From an uncultured SAR86 cluster bacterium (lineage in GTDB: Bacteria > Pseudomonadota > Gammaproteobacteria > Magnimaribacterales > D2472), in NCBI GenBank assembly GCA_902586925.1, contig CACIJE010000004.1:1-41230 (forward strand): 41,230 nucleotides of DNA, in the 5' to 3' direction. How positions within the stretch are numbered: the first letter of the stretch is position 1; the number at the start of each line of letters is the position of its first letter. The notes beneath the pieces are model-generated. The model was given only the letters and a program-made list of their open reading frames with translations. It had not been told where the DNA came from and searched no databases. The position numbers and the translations under genes are program-made. Of the stretch, positions 33,185 through 41,230 are shown one piece after another.

Positions 33185-33916
33185 GTGATTAAAAAATTTA
33201 TACATCAGTTTGCATCTCCAAAAACATTTCTGCTTCAAGTGGATAAATTCTATGGCCTTATCTTTTTTACCTCTTTATGTATATATATCTTTTCAATTAT
33301 TTGGGGACTACTATTTACACCTGAGGATTTTGTTCAAGGAAACTCATTTAGGATTATGTATTTACATGTTCCTGCATCATTTTTATCTCAGTCTTTATAT
33401 ATTGCAATGGCAGTTTCTAGTGCCACCTATTTGATTTGGAGAGTGAAATTAGCAGCATATTTTGTAATTGCAATTGCTCCAATTGGTGCGATGACAACTT
33501 TCATTGCATTGGTTTCTGGTTCAATTTGGGGAATCCCTACATGGGGAACTTGGTGGCAATGGGATGCAAGAATTACATCAACTTTAATTTTATTTATTAT
33601 GTATTTGGGATTAATTTCACTTCATAATTCCTTTAGTAATTATGAAAAAGCAGATAAATTACTTTCTTGGCTAGTTATAGTTGGAGCTGTAAATATACCA
33701 ATTATAAAAAAATCAGTTGATTGGTGGACTACATTGCATCAATCAGCCTCAATCACACTTACTAATAAGCCTTCAATTGATCCGGTAATGTTATATCCTC
33801 TTATTGGAACAATTATTGGTTTTTTTGGATTAATAATTTGTTTAATTTTAATCTCATCAAAAAATCAAATATTTATTAGAGAAAAAAATAAATCTTGGGT
33901 AAAAGATTATGTTTAA
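33185..33916 (+). CDS. ccmC: Heme-handling protein CcmC
   Basis: A 243-residue six-helix membrane protein of the heme-handling family. The tryptophan-rich periplasmic motif WGIPTWGTWWQWDARITS binds heme, flanked by conserved histidines (YLHVPASF, LHQSASI). It loads heme on CcmE. The start is GTG at 33185. The last 8 bp overlap ccmD. Confidence 0.95.
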   Translation: MIKKFIHQFASPKTFLLQVDKFYGLIFFTSLCIYIFSIIWGLLFTPEDFVQGNSFRIMYLHVPASFLSQSLYIAMAVSSATYLIWRVKLAAYFVIAIAPIGAMTTFIALVSGSIWGIPTWGTWWQWDARITSTLILFIMYLGLISLHNSFSNYEKADKLLSWLVIVGAVNIPIIKKSVDWWTTLHQSASITLTNKPSIDPVMLYPLIGTIIGFFGLIICLILISSKNQIFIREKNKSWVKDYV

Positions 33917-34076
33917 TTTTGCATTTAATTCTTTCTATGAGGCCATATATATGAATGGTCATGGTATTTATGTATGGAGCGTATTAATCATAGTATTGTT
34001 TAGTTTGCTAGTTTTTTTTACTGTCTACCAATACAAAATAAAGAAAATTAAAGAAAAATTAGATGAATTCAATTAG
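33909..34076 (+). CDS. ccmD: Cytochrome c maturation protein CcmD
   Basis: A 55-residue gene fitting CcmD, the small single-helix partner of CcmC and CcmE. The N-terminus FYEAIYMNGHGIYVW matches the CcmD pattern (F-x-x-F-x-x-MGGHGxYVW), followed by one membrane helix (WSVLIIVLFSLLVFFTVY) and a basic tail (KIKKIKEKLDEFN). It overlaps ccmC by 8 bp and ccmE by 14 bp. It is below a typical ORF cut-off and is easily missed. Confidence 0.93.
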   Translation: MFNFAFNSFYEAIYMNGHGIYVWSVLIIVLFSLLVFFTVYQYKIKKIKEKLDEFN

Positions 34077-34473
34077 AAAAAAAAGAATTTACAATATTTG
34101 CTTAGTTATTTTATTTTCCATATCTGGAGTTGGATTAATATTGTATTCATTAAATTCAAATCTTGATTATTTTTTTACGCCAACTGAATTAAAAAACAAA
34201 ACTATTCCAGTTGATAAGAGAATCAAGGTTGGTGGCATGGTTTTAAAAGGTTCAGTAGAGAGAATCTCCTCTAAAGTATCTTTTACAATTACTGATTACG
34301 AAAACTCTGTAAATGTAGAGTATGACGGCATTGTTCCTGATTTATTCAAAGAAGAGAGTGGGGTTGTTGTGCTTGGTTATTTAAAAAACCAGATGGTCTT
34401 TGCTGAAGAAGTTTTAGCAAAACATGATGAAAATTACATGCCACCAAGTTTAAAAATAGTAAATGATAATTGA
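34063..34473 (+). CDS. ccmE: Heme chaperone CcmE
   Basis: A 136-residue periplasmic heme chaperone with an N-terminal membrane anchor (about residues 11-30). The heme-binding motif AKHDENYMPP has the covalent heme ligand His121 and Tyr125 (HxxxY). GGMVLKGSVER and VEYDGIVPDLFKEESGVVV are conserved OB-fold segments. It overlaps ccmD upstream and ccmF downstream (11 bp). Confidence 0.96.
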   Translation: MNSIRKKRIYNICLVILFSISGVGLILYSLNSNLDYFFTPTELKNKTIPVDKRIKVGGMVLKGSVERISSKVSFTITDYENSVNVEYDGIVPDLFKEESGVVVLGYLKNQMVFAEEVLAKHDENYMPPSLKIVNDN

Positions 34474-36358
34474 AATATCACATTTTCTATCGATTATGGC
34501 TACTGGCTTGTTTTTTCTTGTAGGATATTTTGCTCTTTTCACTCCTGCTACAAATTCAGCATATTTATCAAACTTAATATCAAGAACATATTCTCATGGT
34601 TTTTTATTTTTGATTTGTTCTTTCCTAATTTACATTTGGTTGGCGATTACTGACAATTTTAGTGTTGAGTATATTGCAAATCATTCAAATACAGCACTAC
34701 CTACTTTTTACAAAATCTCCTCTATTTGGAGCGCTCATGAGGGTTCAATGTTCCTATGGATTGTATTTTTATCATTGTGGGGTTTTATCTTTAATCTATC
34801 AGTTAAAAATGAAGAAATATTAAAAGCAAAAAGTATTGGTATCATTTCTTTAGTTATTGTAGGTTTTTTAGTATTCTTACTTGCTACTTCGAATCCTTTT
34901 TCAACAATTCTTCCAATACCACCAATGAATGGCGCAGATATTAACCCTGTTCTTCAGGATCCAGCTTTAGCAATACATCCACCAACACTATATTTAGGCT
35001 ATGTAGGTTTTGTTATACCATTTGCGTGTGCAATTTCATTTCTTTTAGAAGGTAAATCATCCATAAAATGGGAGGCATTAGCAAGAAAGTGGTCTGTGGC
35101 TGCTTGGGTTTTCCTTACTATTGGTATTACTCTTGGAAGTTGGTGGGCATATTATGAATTAGGCTGGGGCGGATATTGGTTTTGGGATCCTGTAGAAAAC
35201 GTTGCTTTAATGCCTTGGCTAGCAGCAACTGCATTTGTCCATTCACTGAGCGTATCTATAAAATCATCACAACTGAGAGTTTGGACAATCTTACTATCGA
35301 TTTTAGTTTTTTCTTTAAGCTTATTTGGTGCTTTTATTGTAAGGTCTGGAATTATTGATAGTGTTCATTCTTTTGCAAATGATCCAGAAAGAGGACTTTA
35401 CTTATTAGTGTTTATCGGATTAATAATCTTTATTTCTATATCACTATTTGTGTTAAGAATATCAAGTATTAAATCCAAATTAACTATAAAGAAATTTTCA
35501 AAACAATCTTTTATATCTATAAATAACATCATATTTGGAACATTAATATTTTCAGTAATATTAGGAGTGACATACCCATTAATATACGAATATTTGTATG
35601 ATCAAAAAATTAGTATTGGTGCTCCTTTTTACAACGCAATATTTATACCAATAGTCTTACTTGCATCCTTCTTTTTATTCTTTTCAGTTGATTCGAAATG
35701 GTCTAGAAATACAAGCCTTAGCTTTTTAAAGACTCCAATATATTTATCATTAATGTTATCAATAATTTCAACAATATTTGTGATGATATTTTTTAACACA
35801 AAAAATATTCCAATACTTTTATCTGTCTTTGCAGGATTACTAATCATCTTCAGATATATTTATGAAATCATAAATCACTTTATTTATAAGAAATTTATTA
35901 ATCCGTTTAGTGTTATTGCACATGTATCTTTAGGCTTATTAATAGTATCGATATCATTTAATAGTCTTTTGAGTACTGAAAGAGCTATGAATATTTATAT
36001 TAATCAATATGAAGAGTACAAAGATTTAAAGATTTTGTTTCAAGATATTGGTGTTGAAGAAAAATCAAATTATGACTCTATAAAAGCAAAATTTCTAGTG
36101 GAGGATTTAAAAGGAAATAAATTCAATTTGAATCCTGAAAAAAGAAAATATTTTACAAGAGGACAAATTACAACCGAAACTGCAATTTATGTCACTCCTT
36201 TAAGAGATATTTATATGACTATTGGAGATCAGCTTGATGATGGTAGCTGGATTGTTAATATTCAAATAAATTACCTAATAAGGTGGATATGGATTTCTGC
36301 CATATTAATGGGACTTGCAGGGATAATGTTAATTTTTTCTAAAAGGTATAGAGCATGA
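34463..36358 (+). CDS. ccmF: Cytochrome c heme lyase subunit CcmF
   Basis: A 631-residue polytopic protein (about 15 helices) that transfers heme from CcmE to apocytochrome. The WWD motif GWGGYWFWDPVENVALMPW and the surrounding WSAHEGSMFLW, DPALAIHPPTLYLGYVGF and FGAFIVRSGIIDSVHSFANDPERG segments are diagnostic. Its length matches the family. The last 4 bp overlap ccmG. Confidence 0.97.
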   Translation: MIIEISHFLSIMATGLFFLVGYFALFTPATNSAYLSNLISRTYSHGFLFLICSFLIYIWLAITDNFSVEYIANHSNTALPTFYKISSIWSAHEGSMFLWIVFLSLWGFIFNLSVKNEEILKAKSIGIISLVIVGFLVFLLATSNPFSTILPIPPMNGADINPVLQDPALAIHPPTLYLGYVGFVIPFACAISFLLEGKSSIKWEALARKWSVAAWVFLTIGITLGSWWAYYELGWGGYWFWDPVENVALMPWLAATAFVHSLSVSIKSSQLRVWTILLSILVFSLSLFGAFIVRSGIIDSVHSFANDPERGLYLLVFIGLIIFISISLFVLRISSIKSKLTIKKFSKQSFISINNIIFGTLIFSVILGVTYPLIYEYLYDQKISIGAPFYNAIFIPIVLLASFFLFFSVDSKWSRNTSLSFLKTPIYLSLMLSIISTIFVMIFFNTKNIPILLSVFAGLLIIFRYIYEIINHFIYKKFINPFSVIAHVSLGLLIVSISFNSLLSTERAMNIYINQYEEYKDLKILFQDIGVEEKSNYDSIKAKFLVEDLKGNKFNLNPEKRKYFTRGQITTETAIYVTPLRDIYMTIGDQLDDGSWIVNIQINYLIRWIWISAILMGLAGIMLIFSKRYRA

Positions 36359-36882
36359 AATTACTGCTAAAAATATCAGTCTTCATAATTCCAATGAGTT
36401 TTATATTTATGTTCTTCATTTTACTTACAAATGAGGATTCTTATCCAGGCGCAGATTATGATATATATGAGATGCCGCAATTTGAGCTAAAGGATTTAGA
36501 TAATATTGAAACTATTCGTACCGATCTTTTTAATGGCGATTTTATCTTAAATGTCTGGGCAAGTTGGTGCATAACTTGCATCATTGAACACCCTTATTTA
36601 ATGAGTCTTAATTCTAGAGGCATTTCAGTAATAGGACTTAACTATAAGGATGAGCGAGATGATGCAGTTATTTGGCTTAATAAATATGGCAATCCATATA
36701 AAACAATAATTCATGATTTTAAAGGGACTCTTGCTTTAGACCTTGGCGTAACAGGTGCCCCTGAAACATTTTTAATAAGCAATGGTCAAATTGTTGCTCA
36801 CTTTCAGGGCGAGGTTAATGACTTAATATGGAAAGATGTTTTTTTACCTGTAATTGAAGATAGGAAAATGTTTTTAAAATGA
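36355..36882 (+). CDS. ccmG: Thiol:disulfide interchange protein CcmG (DsbE)
   Basis: A 175-residue membrane-anchored thioredoxin-like protein. One N-terminal membrane helix (7-24) is followed by a thioredoxin fold with WASWCITC (C72, C75). The family usually has WCxxC with Pro before the second Cys region (WCPTC); here Ile replaces Pro. GVTGAPETFLISNG carries the cis-Pro loop. It keeps apocytochrome cysteines reduced for heme attachment. It overlaps both neighbours by 4 bp. Confidence 0.93.
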   Translation: MKLLLKISVFIIPMSFIFMFFILLTNEDSYPGADYDIYEMPQFELKDLDNIETIRTDLFNGDFILNVWASWCITCIIEHPYLMSLNSRGISVIGLNYKDERDDAVIWLNKYGNPYKTIIHDFKGTLALDLGVTGAPETFLISNGQIVAHFQGEVNDLIWKDVFLPVIEDRKMFLK

Positions 36883-37244
36883 GACTCTTAATTATATGCA
36901 TACTGACATTCAATGCTTACACAGATAATTTATATTCCTTTGATAGTGAAATCGATGAAGAGAGATTTAATAATTTAATTAAGGATATCAGATGTCCAAA
37001 ATGTACATTTGGGTCATTGTCTAGCTCTAATGCTCCAGTATCTGAAGATTTAAAGTTAAAAATTGCGCAAATGATCAATGAAGATCAAACAGATCAAGAA
37101 ATAAAAAAGTATGTTTCTGACAGGTTTGGATCAGATTCGTTATATCAACCAGAATTTAACAATAAAACATACATTCTTTGGTTTTCGCCCTTTATACTCT
37201 TGATTTTAACATTGACATTTTTTCTTTTTAGAAAAAAAGTATGA
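36879..37244 (+). CDS. ccmH: Cytochrome c maturation protein CcmH
   Basis: A 121-residue CcmH/CycL protein. After a short signal peptide comes the IRCPKC motif (C39, C42), in place of the usual RCxxCQ, then a helical domain and one C-terminal membrane segment (LWFSPFILLILTLTFFLF). It reduces the disulfide of apocytochrome c. It overlaps ccmG by 4 bp and the ccmI-slot gene by 4 bp. No fused CcmI part is present. Confidence 0.9.
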   Translation: MRLLIICILTFNAYTDNLYSFDSEIDEERFNNLIKDIRCPKCTFGSLSSSNAPVSEDLKLKIAQMINEDQTDQEIKKYVSDRFGSDSLYQPEFNNKTYILWFSPFILLILTLTFFLFRKKV

Positions 37245-38026
37245 TAATTTTTTATATACTAACAATATTTGCCTCATTGCCAATAATTGCATATTTGTTA
37301 GCTCAAAAAACTTCTAATAAGGGTATTATTTTTGGGACTTCAGTCATAGTTCTTTGCTTTTGTCTGACAATATTTGTTAGTAAATTTGCTCTTGTTGGCT
37401 CGGTTAAAAAACAAATATTAAATGATAAAATTTTTGATCAAATTTATGTTGATTCCAAGATATCAAATCAGTTTTTAAGAGAAATTGAAGACTCTTTTAA
37501 TGAAGACGAAATTAAGAGATGGTTAGTTGGATTGATAACGAAGTCAATTGATTTAAATAAACTTGAATCAGCAGAGAGCCTGATTACTTTTTCTGAGAGA
37601 TTTTTTGTTTCAAGTGATGAGAAGATTATATTTTACCAATTATATACATTGCTAAGAGATGAAAAATTTCCAGGATATAAAAATGCTAGTTTTACGATAG
37701 ATTTTGATACCATGAAACCATGTGAGATATCTTATGGAGAAATAAACTTATTGATAATGAATGGCCCAAAGATACCTATTGCAAAAAGAGAATTTATAAA
37801 TATACAAAACTTAAAGTTAACTAATTTAGATAGCGTTCTTCCAGGATTTGATCTTGCCTCTGCATATTTAAATGAAGAATCTATTGAATTAAATATTAAT
37901 GTTTTATGTCTTGAAAACAATGAAAAATTATATATCCAGAACATAATTGTATTAGATAAAAATAGTACACTTAACACATATAAAATTGCTTCAAATGAAT
38001 GGTTAAAAAAGTCTCAGGAGTTATAA
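37241..38026 (+). CDS. CcmI-position protein, divergent (possible CcmI)
   Basis: A 261-residue protein in the ccmI slot of the operon. Two N-terminal membrane segments (about 2-20 and 28-49) match the topology of CcmI, followed by about 210 soluble residues. A short acidic/helical stretch (IEDSFNEDEIKRWLVGLITKSI) could be a TPR remnant, but I do not see clear TPR repeats. The C-terminal region is beta-rich (IELNINVLCLENNEKLYIQNI). Its position and topology suggest it presents apocytochrome to CcmF as CcmI does; sequence similarity is not evident to me. Confidence 0.55.
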   Translation: MIIFYILTIFASLPIIAYLLAQKTSNKGIIFGTSVIVLCFCLTIFVSKFALVGSVKKQILNDKIFDQIYVDSKISNQFLREIEDSFNEDEIKRWLVGLITKSIDLNKLESAESLITFSERFFVSSDEKIIFYQLYTLLRDEKFPGYKNASFTIDFDTMKPCEISYGEINLLIMNGPKIPIAKREFINIQNLKLTNLDSVLPGFDLASAYLNEESIELNINVLCLENNEKLYIQNIIVLDKNSTLNTYKIASNEWLKKSQEL

Positions 38027-38046
38027 TAGATTAGGTTAACTTAATC
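38022..38046 (+). promoter_or_regulatory. smc promoter with palindrome at the start site
   Basis: A perfect -10 TATAAT (38022-38027) overlaps the stop codon of the ccmI-slot gene. Directly downstream, GATTAGGTT (38029-38037) and AACTTAATC (38038-38046) form an 18-bp palindrome with one G-T mismatch, centred on GTTAAC, over the expected transcription start. It is a candidate repressor site for smc-zipA-ligase. Confidence 0.4.
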
Positions 38047-38051
38047 TTGAA

Positions 38052-40250
38052 ATGCAGCTAAAACATATAAAACTATCAGGTTTTAAAAGCTTCGTTGATC
38101 CAACGAAGATTTCTTTCCCTACAAATATGGTTGGAGTTGTTGGCCCAAATGGTTGCGGTAAATCTAATGTAATTGATGCTGTTAGATGGGTCTTAGGAGA
38201 ACTGTCTGCAAAGAATTTGAGAGGTGAGTCTATGGTTGATGTCATCTTTAATGGCTCTGAAAAAAGAAAAGCATCAGGTCAGTGTAGCATTGAACTTTTA
38301 TTTGATAATTCACTTGGAAAGATTAGTGGTGAATATGTTTCATTTAATGAAGTTTCAATTAAAAGAGTAATGACAAGAGATGCTCAATCTGATTACTACA
38401 TAAATAATACAAAGTGTCGAAGGAAAGATGTTCAAGATATATTTCTTGGAACAGGACTTGGTCCAAGTTCATATGCAATCATTGAGCAGGGCATGGTAAG
38501 TAAACTTGTAAGTGCAAAACCAGATGAACTTCGCACTCACATTGAGGAAGCAGCTGGTGTTTCTAAATACAAAGAGAGAAGAAAAGAAACAGAATCAAGA
38601 ATTAAAAGAACAAAAGAAAATTTATCAAGAGTGAAAGATATTAAAGACGAAATTGGAAGAATGATTAAAAGATTAGAAAATCAAGCAAAGGCTGCCGAAA
38701 AATATAATTCACTTAAAGAAAAAAAAGCAGAGTTAGAACTTGATAAGGCAATATTATTTTCTATCGAAGCAAAAACAAGAAGAGATATTCTTCAAAAAAA
38801 ATTAGATTCGTTAAATAGAGATCTTAAAATTAAAAATGCTGAGTCTGATACTACCCAAGCTCAAATAGATAAATTTAGAACAGAAAATGAATCTACTTTA
38901 AATGAATATGAAATTGCTCAAAAGAATTTTTATGCCATTGGAGCTGAAATAGCAAAGAGAGAAGCCAATCTCCTCAATATTAATAAAAACGAACAAGATA
39001 CAAAATTAGATCTTGAAAAAGTAAAGCAAAGTTACGAGAAAGCTAAGGAAACTGAAAAGAACTTTGATGAGTTAAGTCCAAGAGAGAAAGCAATGCATAT
39101 TTTAGATGATATTATTCAAATAATTGAAAAATATGCCATTAATAATGAAAGTATTCTTCAAAAAGCAAAAAAGCTTAAAAGTTTACTAATTGACATATTA
39201 AATATTGCAACTAAACAATCAAAAACATTAACAGATGAGTATCTTTCAAGACAAAATGAACTTGAAAAGCAAATAATAAGTGACGAAAATCAAAAGAATT
39301 CCATTGAAAATGAAATGAAAGATTTTGCAGAAAAAAGTTCAAATGCTGAATCTATTCTTATATCTTTAAGACAAAAACAATCAAAATTTAATGAACAACT
39401 AAGAGACTTTGAAAATAAAAAATCAATATCAGATATTGACGCAAGAACGATTTCTGAAAAAATTACCAACATAAGAATTGAACAAAAAACATATGAAATT
39501 AATTTAGATAACTCGAATAAAAAACTTGAGCAAGCTGGTATTGACATAGAAACCGTAGATTTTTCAAATTATGAAAATAAAAATACTGAGGATCTTGAAA
39601 ATAAATTAACCGAACTTGAAACTAAAATAATTAAATTAGGAGCCATTAATCTGGCTGCTCCAGAGGAAATTCAAGAAGAGACTAAAAGAAAAGAGGAGTT
39701 AGATAAACAATATGATGATTTAACAGAGGCTCTAGATAAGCTTAGTGCAGCAATACAAAAGATTGATAAAGAAACTAAGACTATTTTTAAAGAAAGTTTT
39801 GATTCAGTAAATTCAAAACTTAAAGAAATGTTCCCAAAATTGTTTGGTGGAGGTGTGGCTGAACTTACTATGACTGATGATGATGCACTTAATGCTGGCG
39901 TAATTTTGATGGCAAGACCACCAGGCAAGAAAAATTCATCAATATCTCAATTGTCTGGAGGTGAAAAAGCTCTTACAGCATTAGCTTTAGTTTTTGCATT
40001 TTTCGAATTAAATCCCGCGCCTTTTTGTTTACTTGATGAAGTTGATGCTCCGTTAGATGATTTAAACACATTAAGATTTATTGATATGGTTGAAGAAATG
40101 TCAAAGAATGTCCAATTTATTTTTATAACACATAATAAAGTTTCTATGGAAAGAAGTGATCATCTCATGGGAGTAACAATGCAAGAAGCTGGTGTTTCAA
40201 GAATGGTATCAGTAGATGTAAATCAAGCTTTAGAATTAGCTGAATCATAG
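38052..40250 (+). CDS. smc: Short SMC protein lacking a hinge domain
   Basis: A 732-residue chromosome-segregation ATPase; canonical bacterial SMC is about 1150-1200 residues. The N-terminal head is intact: FKSFVDPTKISFP, Walker A GPNGCGKSN (31-39) and GPSSYAIIEQGMVS. The C-terminal head is intact: LFGGGVAELTM, signature LSGGEKALTA (634-643) and Walker B FCLLDEVDAPLDD (658-670), followed by FIFITHNKVSME. Head sequences are typical of gammaproteobacterial SMC. Between residues about 170 and 525 only coiled coil is visible, interrupted by a less regular helical stretch at 341-397 (SPREKAMHILDDIIQIIEKY region). No Gly-rich SMC hinge is recognisable. The arms are about half normal length. zipA begins directly after the stop codon. 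Confidence 0.88.
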   Translation: MQLKHIKLSGFKSFVDPTKISFPTNMVGVVGPNGCGKSNVIDAVRWVLGELSAKNLRGESMVDVIFNGSEKRKASGQCSIELLFDNSLGKISGEYVSFNEVSIKRVMTRDAQSDYYINNTKCRRKDVQDIFLGTGLGPSSYAIIEQGMVSKLVSAKPDELRTHIEEAAGVSKYKERRKETESRIKRTKENLSRVKDIKDEIGRMIKRLENQAKAAEKYNSLKEKKAELELDKAILFSIEAKTRRDILQKKLDSLNRDLKIKNAESDTTQAQIDKFRTENESTLNEYEIAQKNFYAIGAEIAKREANLLNINKNEQDTKLDLEKVKQSYEKAKETEKNFDELSPREKAMHILDDIIQIIEKYAINNESILQKAKKLKSLLIDILNIATKQSKTLTDEYLSRQNELEKQIISDENQKNSIENEMKDFAEKSSNAESILISLRQKQSKFNEQLRDFENKKSISDIDARTISEKITNIRIEQKTYEINLDNSNKKLEQAGIDIETVDFSNYENKNTEDLENKLTELETKIIKLGAINLAAPEEIQEETKRKEELDKQYDDLTEALDKLSAAIQKIDKETKTIFKESFDSVNSKLKEMFPKLFGGGVAELTMTDDDALNAGVILMARPPGKKNSSISQLSGGEKALTALALVFAFFELNPAPFCLLDEVDAPLDDLNTLRFIDMVEEMSKNVQFIFITHNKVSMERSDHLMGVTMQEAGVSRMVSVDVNQALELAES

Positions 40251-40874
40251 ATGACTACAAACTCAGAAATATATTTAATTGGACTGTCAGTATTAATATT
40301 TTTAATAATTGTTTTTCTATTTATAAGAAAGATTTCTAATGAAGGCAAATTAAAGCTTAAGATTGAAAAAGTATCCGACTTGAATGATTCATATGTTTCT
40401 CAAGAAATTCCAGAAAAACAAGAATCTTTTAGTTTTAATAAAGAGGTTTTTGAAGAACAGGAATTAGTAATTTTCAATTTGATATCTATGGATAGATCTG
40501 TGTTTGATATGACCCAAATGTTTGGCTTTCTCTCAAATCTTGGTGCTATAAATACTAATAACTATTTTGCATTTTATGAAAATGAGGTCGAAAAATTTAG
40601 ATTAATCAATGCCTTAAAACCTGGAACATTTCAGGAAAATACTCAAACATTTGCAGTCGCAATTGTAGCCGATTTATACTCTAGTTTGGATCCATATAAT
40701 ACTGTGAAACAAATGATTGAATTTGCAGTTACTTTTTCAGATAAATTTCATGCAACATTATGTGATCAAAATCGAACACCTATTACTAAACAAATGATAT
40801 CTCATGTTGAATCAAAAGCTCAAGATATTGCAAGATTAAAACAATTAAATAAAAACGAAACTATAGGAGCATAA
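40251..40874 (+). CDS. zipA: Cell division protein ZipA
   Basis: A 207-residue ZipA-like protein. An N-terminal membrane anchor (about 8-27, IGLSVLIFLIIVFLFIRK) is followed by a short linker and a C-terminal FtsZ-binding domain (from about residue 70, ELVIFNLISMDRSVFDMTQM, NALKPGTFQENTQTFAVAIVADL). The usual Pro/Gln-rich linker of E. coli ZipA is much reduced. Its place directly after smc is the conserved gammaproteobacterial order. The ligase gene follows after 4 bp. Confidence 0.85.
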   Translation: MTTNSEIYLIGLSVLIFLIIVFLFIRKISNEGKLKLKIEKVSDLNDSYVSQEIPEKQESFSFNKEVFEEQELVIFNLISMDRSVFDMTQMFGFLSNLGAINTNNYFAFYENEVEKFRLINALKPGTFQENTQTFAVAIVADLYSSLDPYNTVKQMIEFAVTFSDKFHATLCDQNRTPITKQMISHVESKAQDIARLKQLNKNETIGA

Positions 40875-40878
40875 TCCT

Positions 40879-41230
40879 ATGATAATTAAACCTTGGGAGA
40901 TTGTTAAAGAACTTGAAAGTAACAACAGTAGGTTATTTAAAGAAAGTGTTATTGAAAAGGTCTTAGAAAATAAAACTATCCAAAAAGGTCTATCAATGTG
41001 TCTCGATCCTCTTGTTACATTTGGTGTTAAGCAGATTCCTGAATGTGAAAATGACGGCCCTGGTCTTGACTGGGATGAATTTCAAAATGCTGCTGAGTCA
41101 TTAATTAAAAGAGATAAAACTGGCCATGCAGCTAGAGATCTTATAATAAAATTAATTGATTCTTCATCTATTATTCAATGGAATGATTGGTACAGAAGAA
41201 TTTTGATCAAAGACCTTAGATGTGGAGTTA
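40879..41230 (+). CDS. ATP-dependent DNA ligase, T4/marine-phage-like, N-terminal part (partial)
   Basis: The first 117 codons of a gene that runs off the window. The visible sequence matches the N-terminal DNA-binding domain of phage-type ATP-dependent DNA ligases, especially those of T4-like marine phages: DPLVTFGVKQIPE, GPGLDWDEFQNAAESLIKRD, TGHAARDLIIKL and WYRRILIKDLRCGV. The adenylation motif KxDG would lie beyond the window. It has a Shine-Dalgarno AGGAG (40865-40869) and starts 4 bp after zipA. In most gammaproteobacteria this slot after smc-zipA holds NAD-dependent ligA. No LigA motif is visible here. Confidence 0.78.
   Translation, partial: MIIKPWEIVKELESNNSRLFKESVIEKVLENKTIQKGLSMCLDPLVTFGVKQIPECENDGPGLDWDEFQNAAESLIKRDKTGHAARDLIIKLIDSSSIIQWNDWYRRILIKDLRCGV

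Noticed and set aside
38052-40250. SMC gene broken by frameshift
   Set aside because: The frame is open throughout and both heads are in the same frame, so a frameshift is not seen. An assembly deletion remains possible and is listed as a refuting test.
1-41230. CRISPR array, insertion sequence or prophage
   Set aside because: No spaced direct repeats, transposase or phage structural gene was seen; the ligase is the only phage-like gene.

Overview
The window is a densely packed, visibly AT-rich bacterial chromosome segment with tiny intergenic gaps, many 1-14 bp gene overlaps, two tRNA genes, and no insertion sequences, CRISPR arrays or rRNA. Gene content (TonB-dependent receptor, zinc metalloprotease, MetY, CtlX/RocD, complete ccm cluster, smc-zipA order) points to a streamlined marine gammaproteobacterium, most likely SAR86-like. 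That taxonomic call is inference from gene content, gene order and base composition, not from a search.

Layout. 1-7.4 kb: the end of purL, two Nudix hydrolases, a gamma-carbonic-anhydrase-like protein, alaS, an aspartate kinase and a class I dihydroorotase. 7.5-11.4 kb: tRNA-Ser(GCT), a MetF-like protein, a small membrane protein of unknown function, then a divergent pair (citrulline hydrolase CtlX and ornithine aminotransferase RocD) that suggests arginine/citrulline catabolism to glutamate semialdehyde, followed by a minimal MGMT. 11.4-17.3 kb: a large secreted zinc metalloprotease, an SDR, a GloC/YcbL-type hydrolase and a 570-residue orphan membrane protein. 17.3-24.7 kb: folE, a Maf protein, cysS, a PNPOx-like flavoprotein, tRNA-Arg(CCT) on the minus strand, a membrane-anchored alpha/beta hydrolase, thrS and yidD. 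24.8-31.4 kb: a TonB-dependent receptor with its own terminator, a thioesterase, a secreted EEP-family phosphoesterase/nuclease, a MerC-like protein, a cupin and metY.

31.4-38.0 kb is a complete System I cytochrome c maturation operon (ccmA-B-C-D-E-F-G-H plus a divergent protein in the ccmI slot), led by a degenerate glycosyltransferase-like gene. The 55-codon ccmD is included. 38.0-41.2 kb has the gammaproteobacterial order smc-zipA-ligase, but both outer members are abnormal: the SMC has only 732 residues and no recognisable hinge, and the ligase slot, normally NAD-dependent ligA, starts an ATP-dependent ligase resembling those of T4-like marine phages.

The strongest leads are the short SMC, the phage-type ligase in the ligA position, the palindrome at the smc promoter, the triplicated CATTAAG motif before metY, the degenerate glycosyltransferase, and several orphan membrane proteins.
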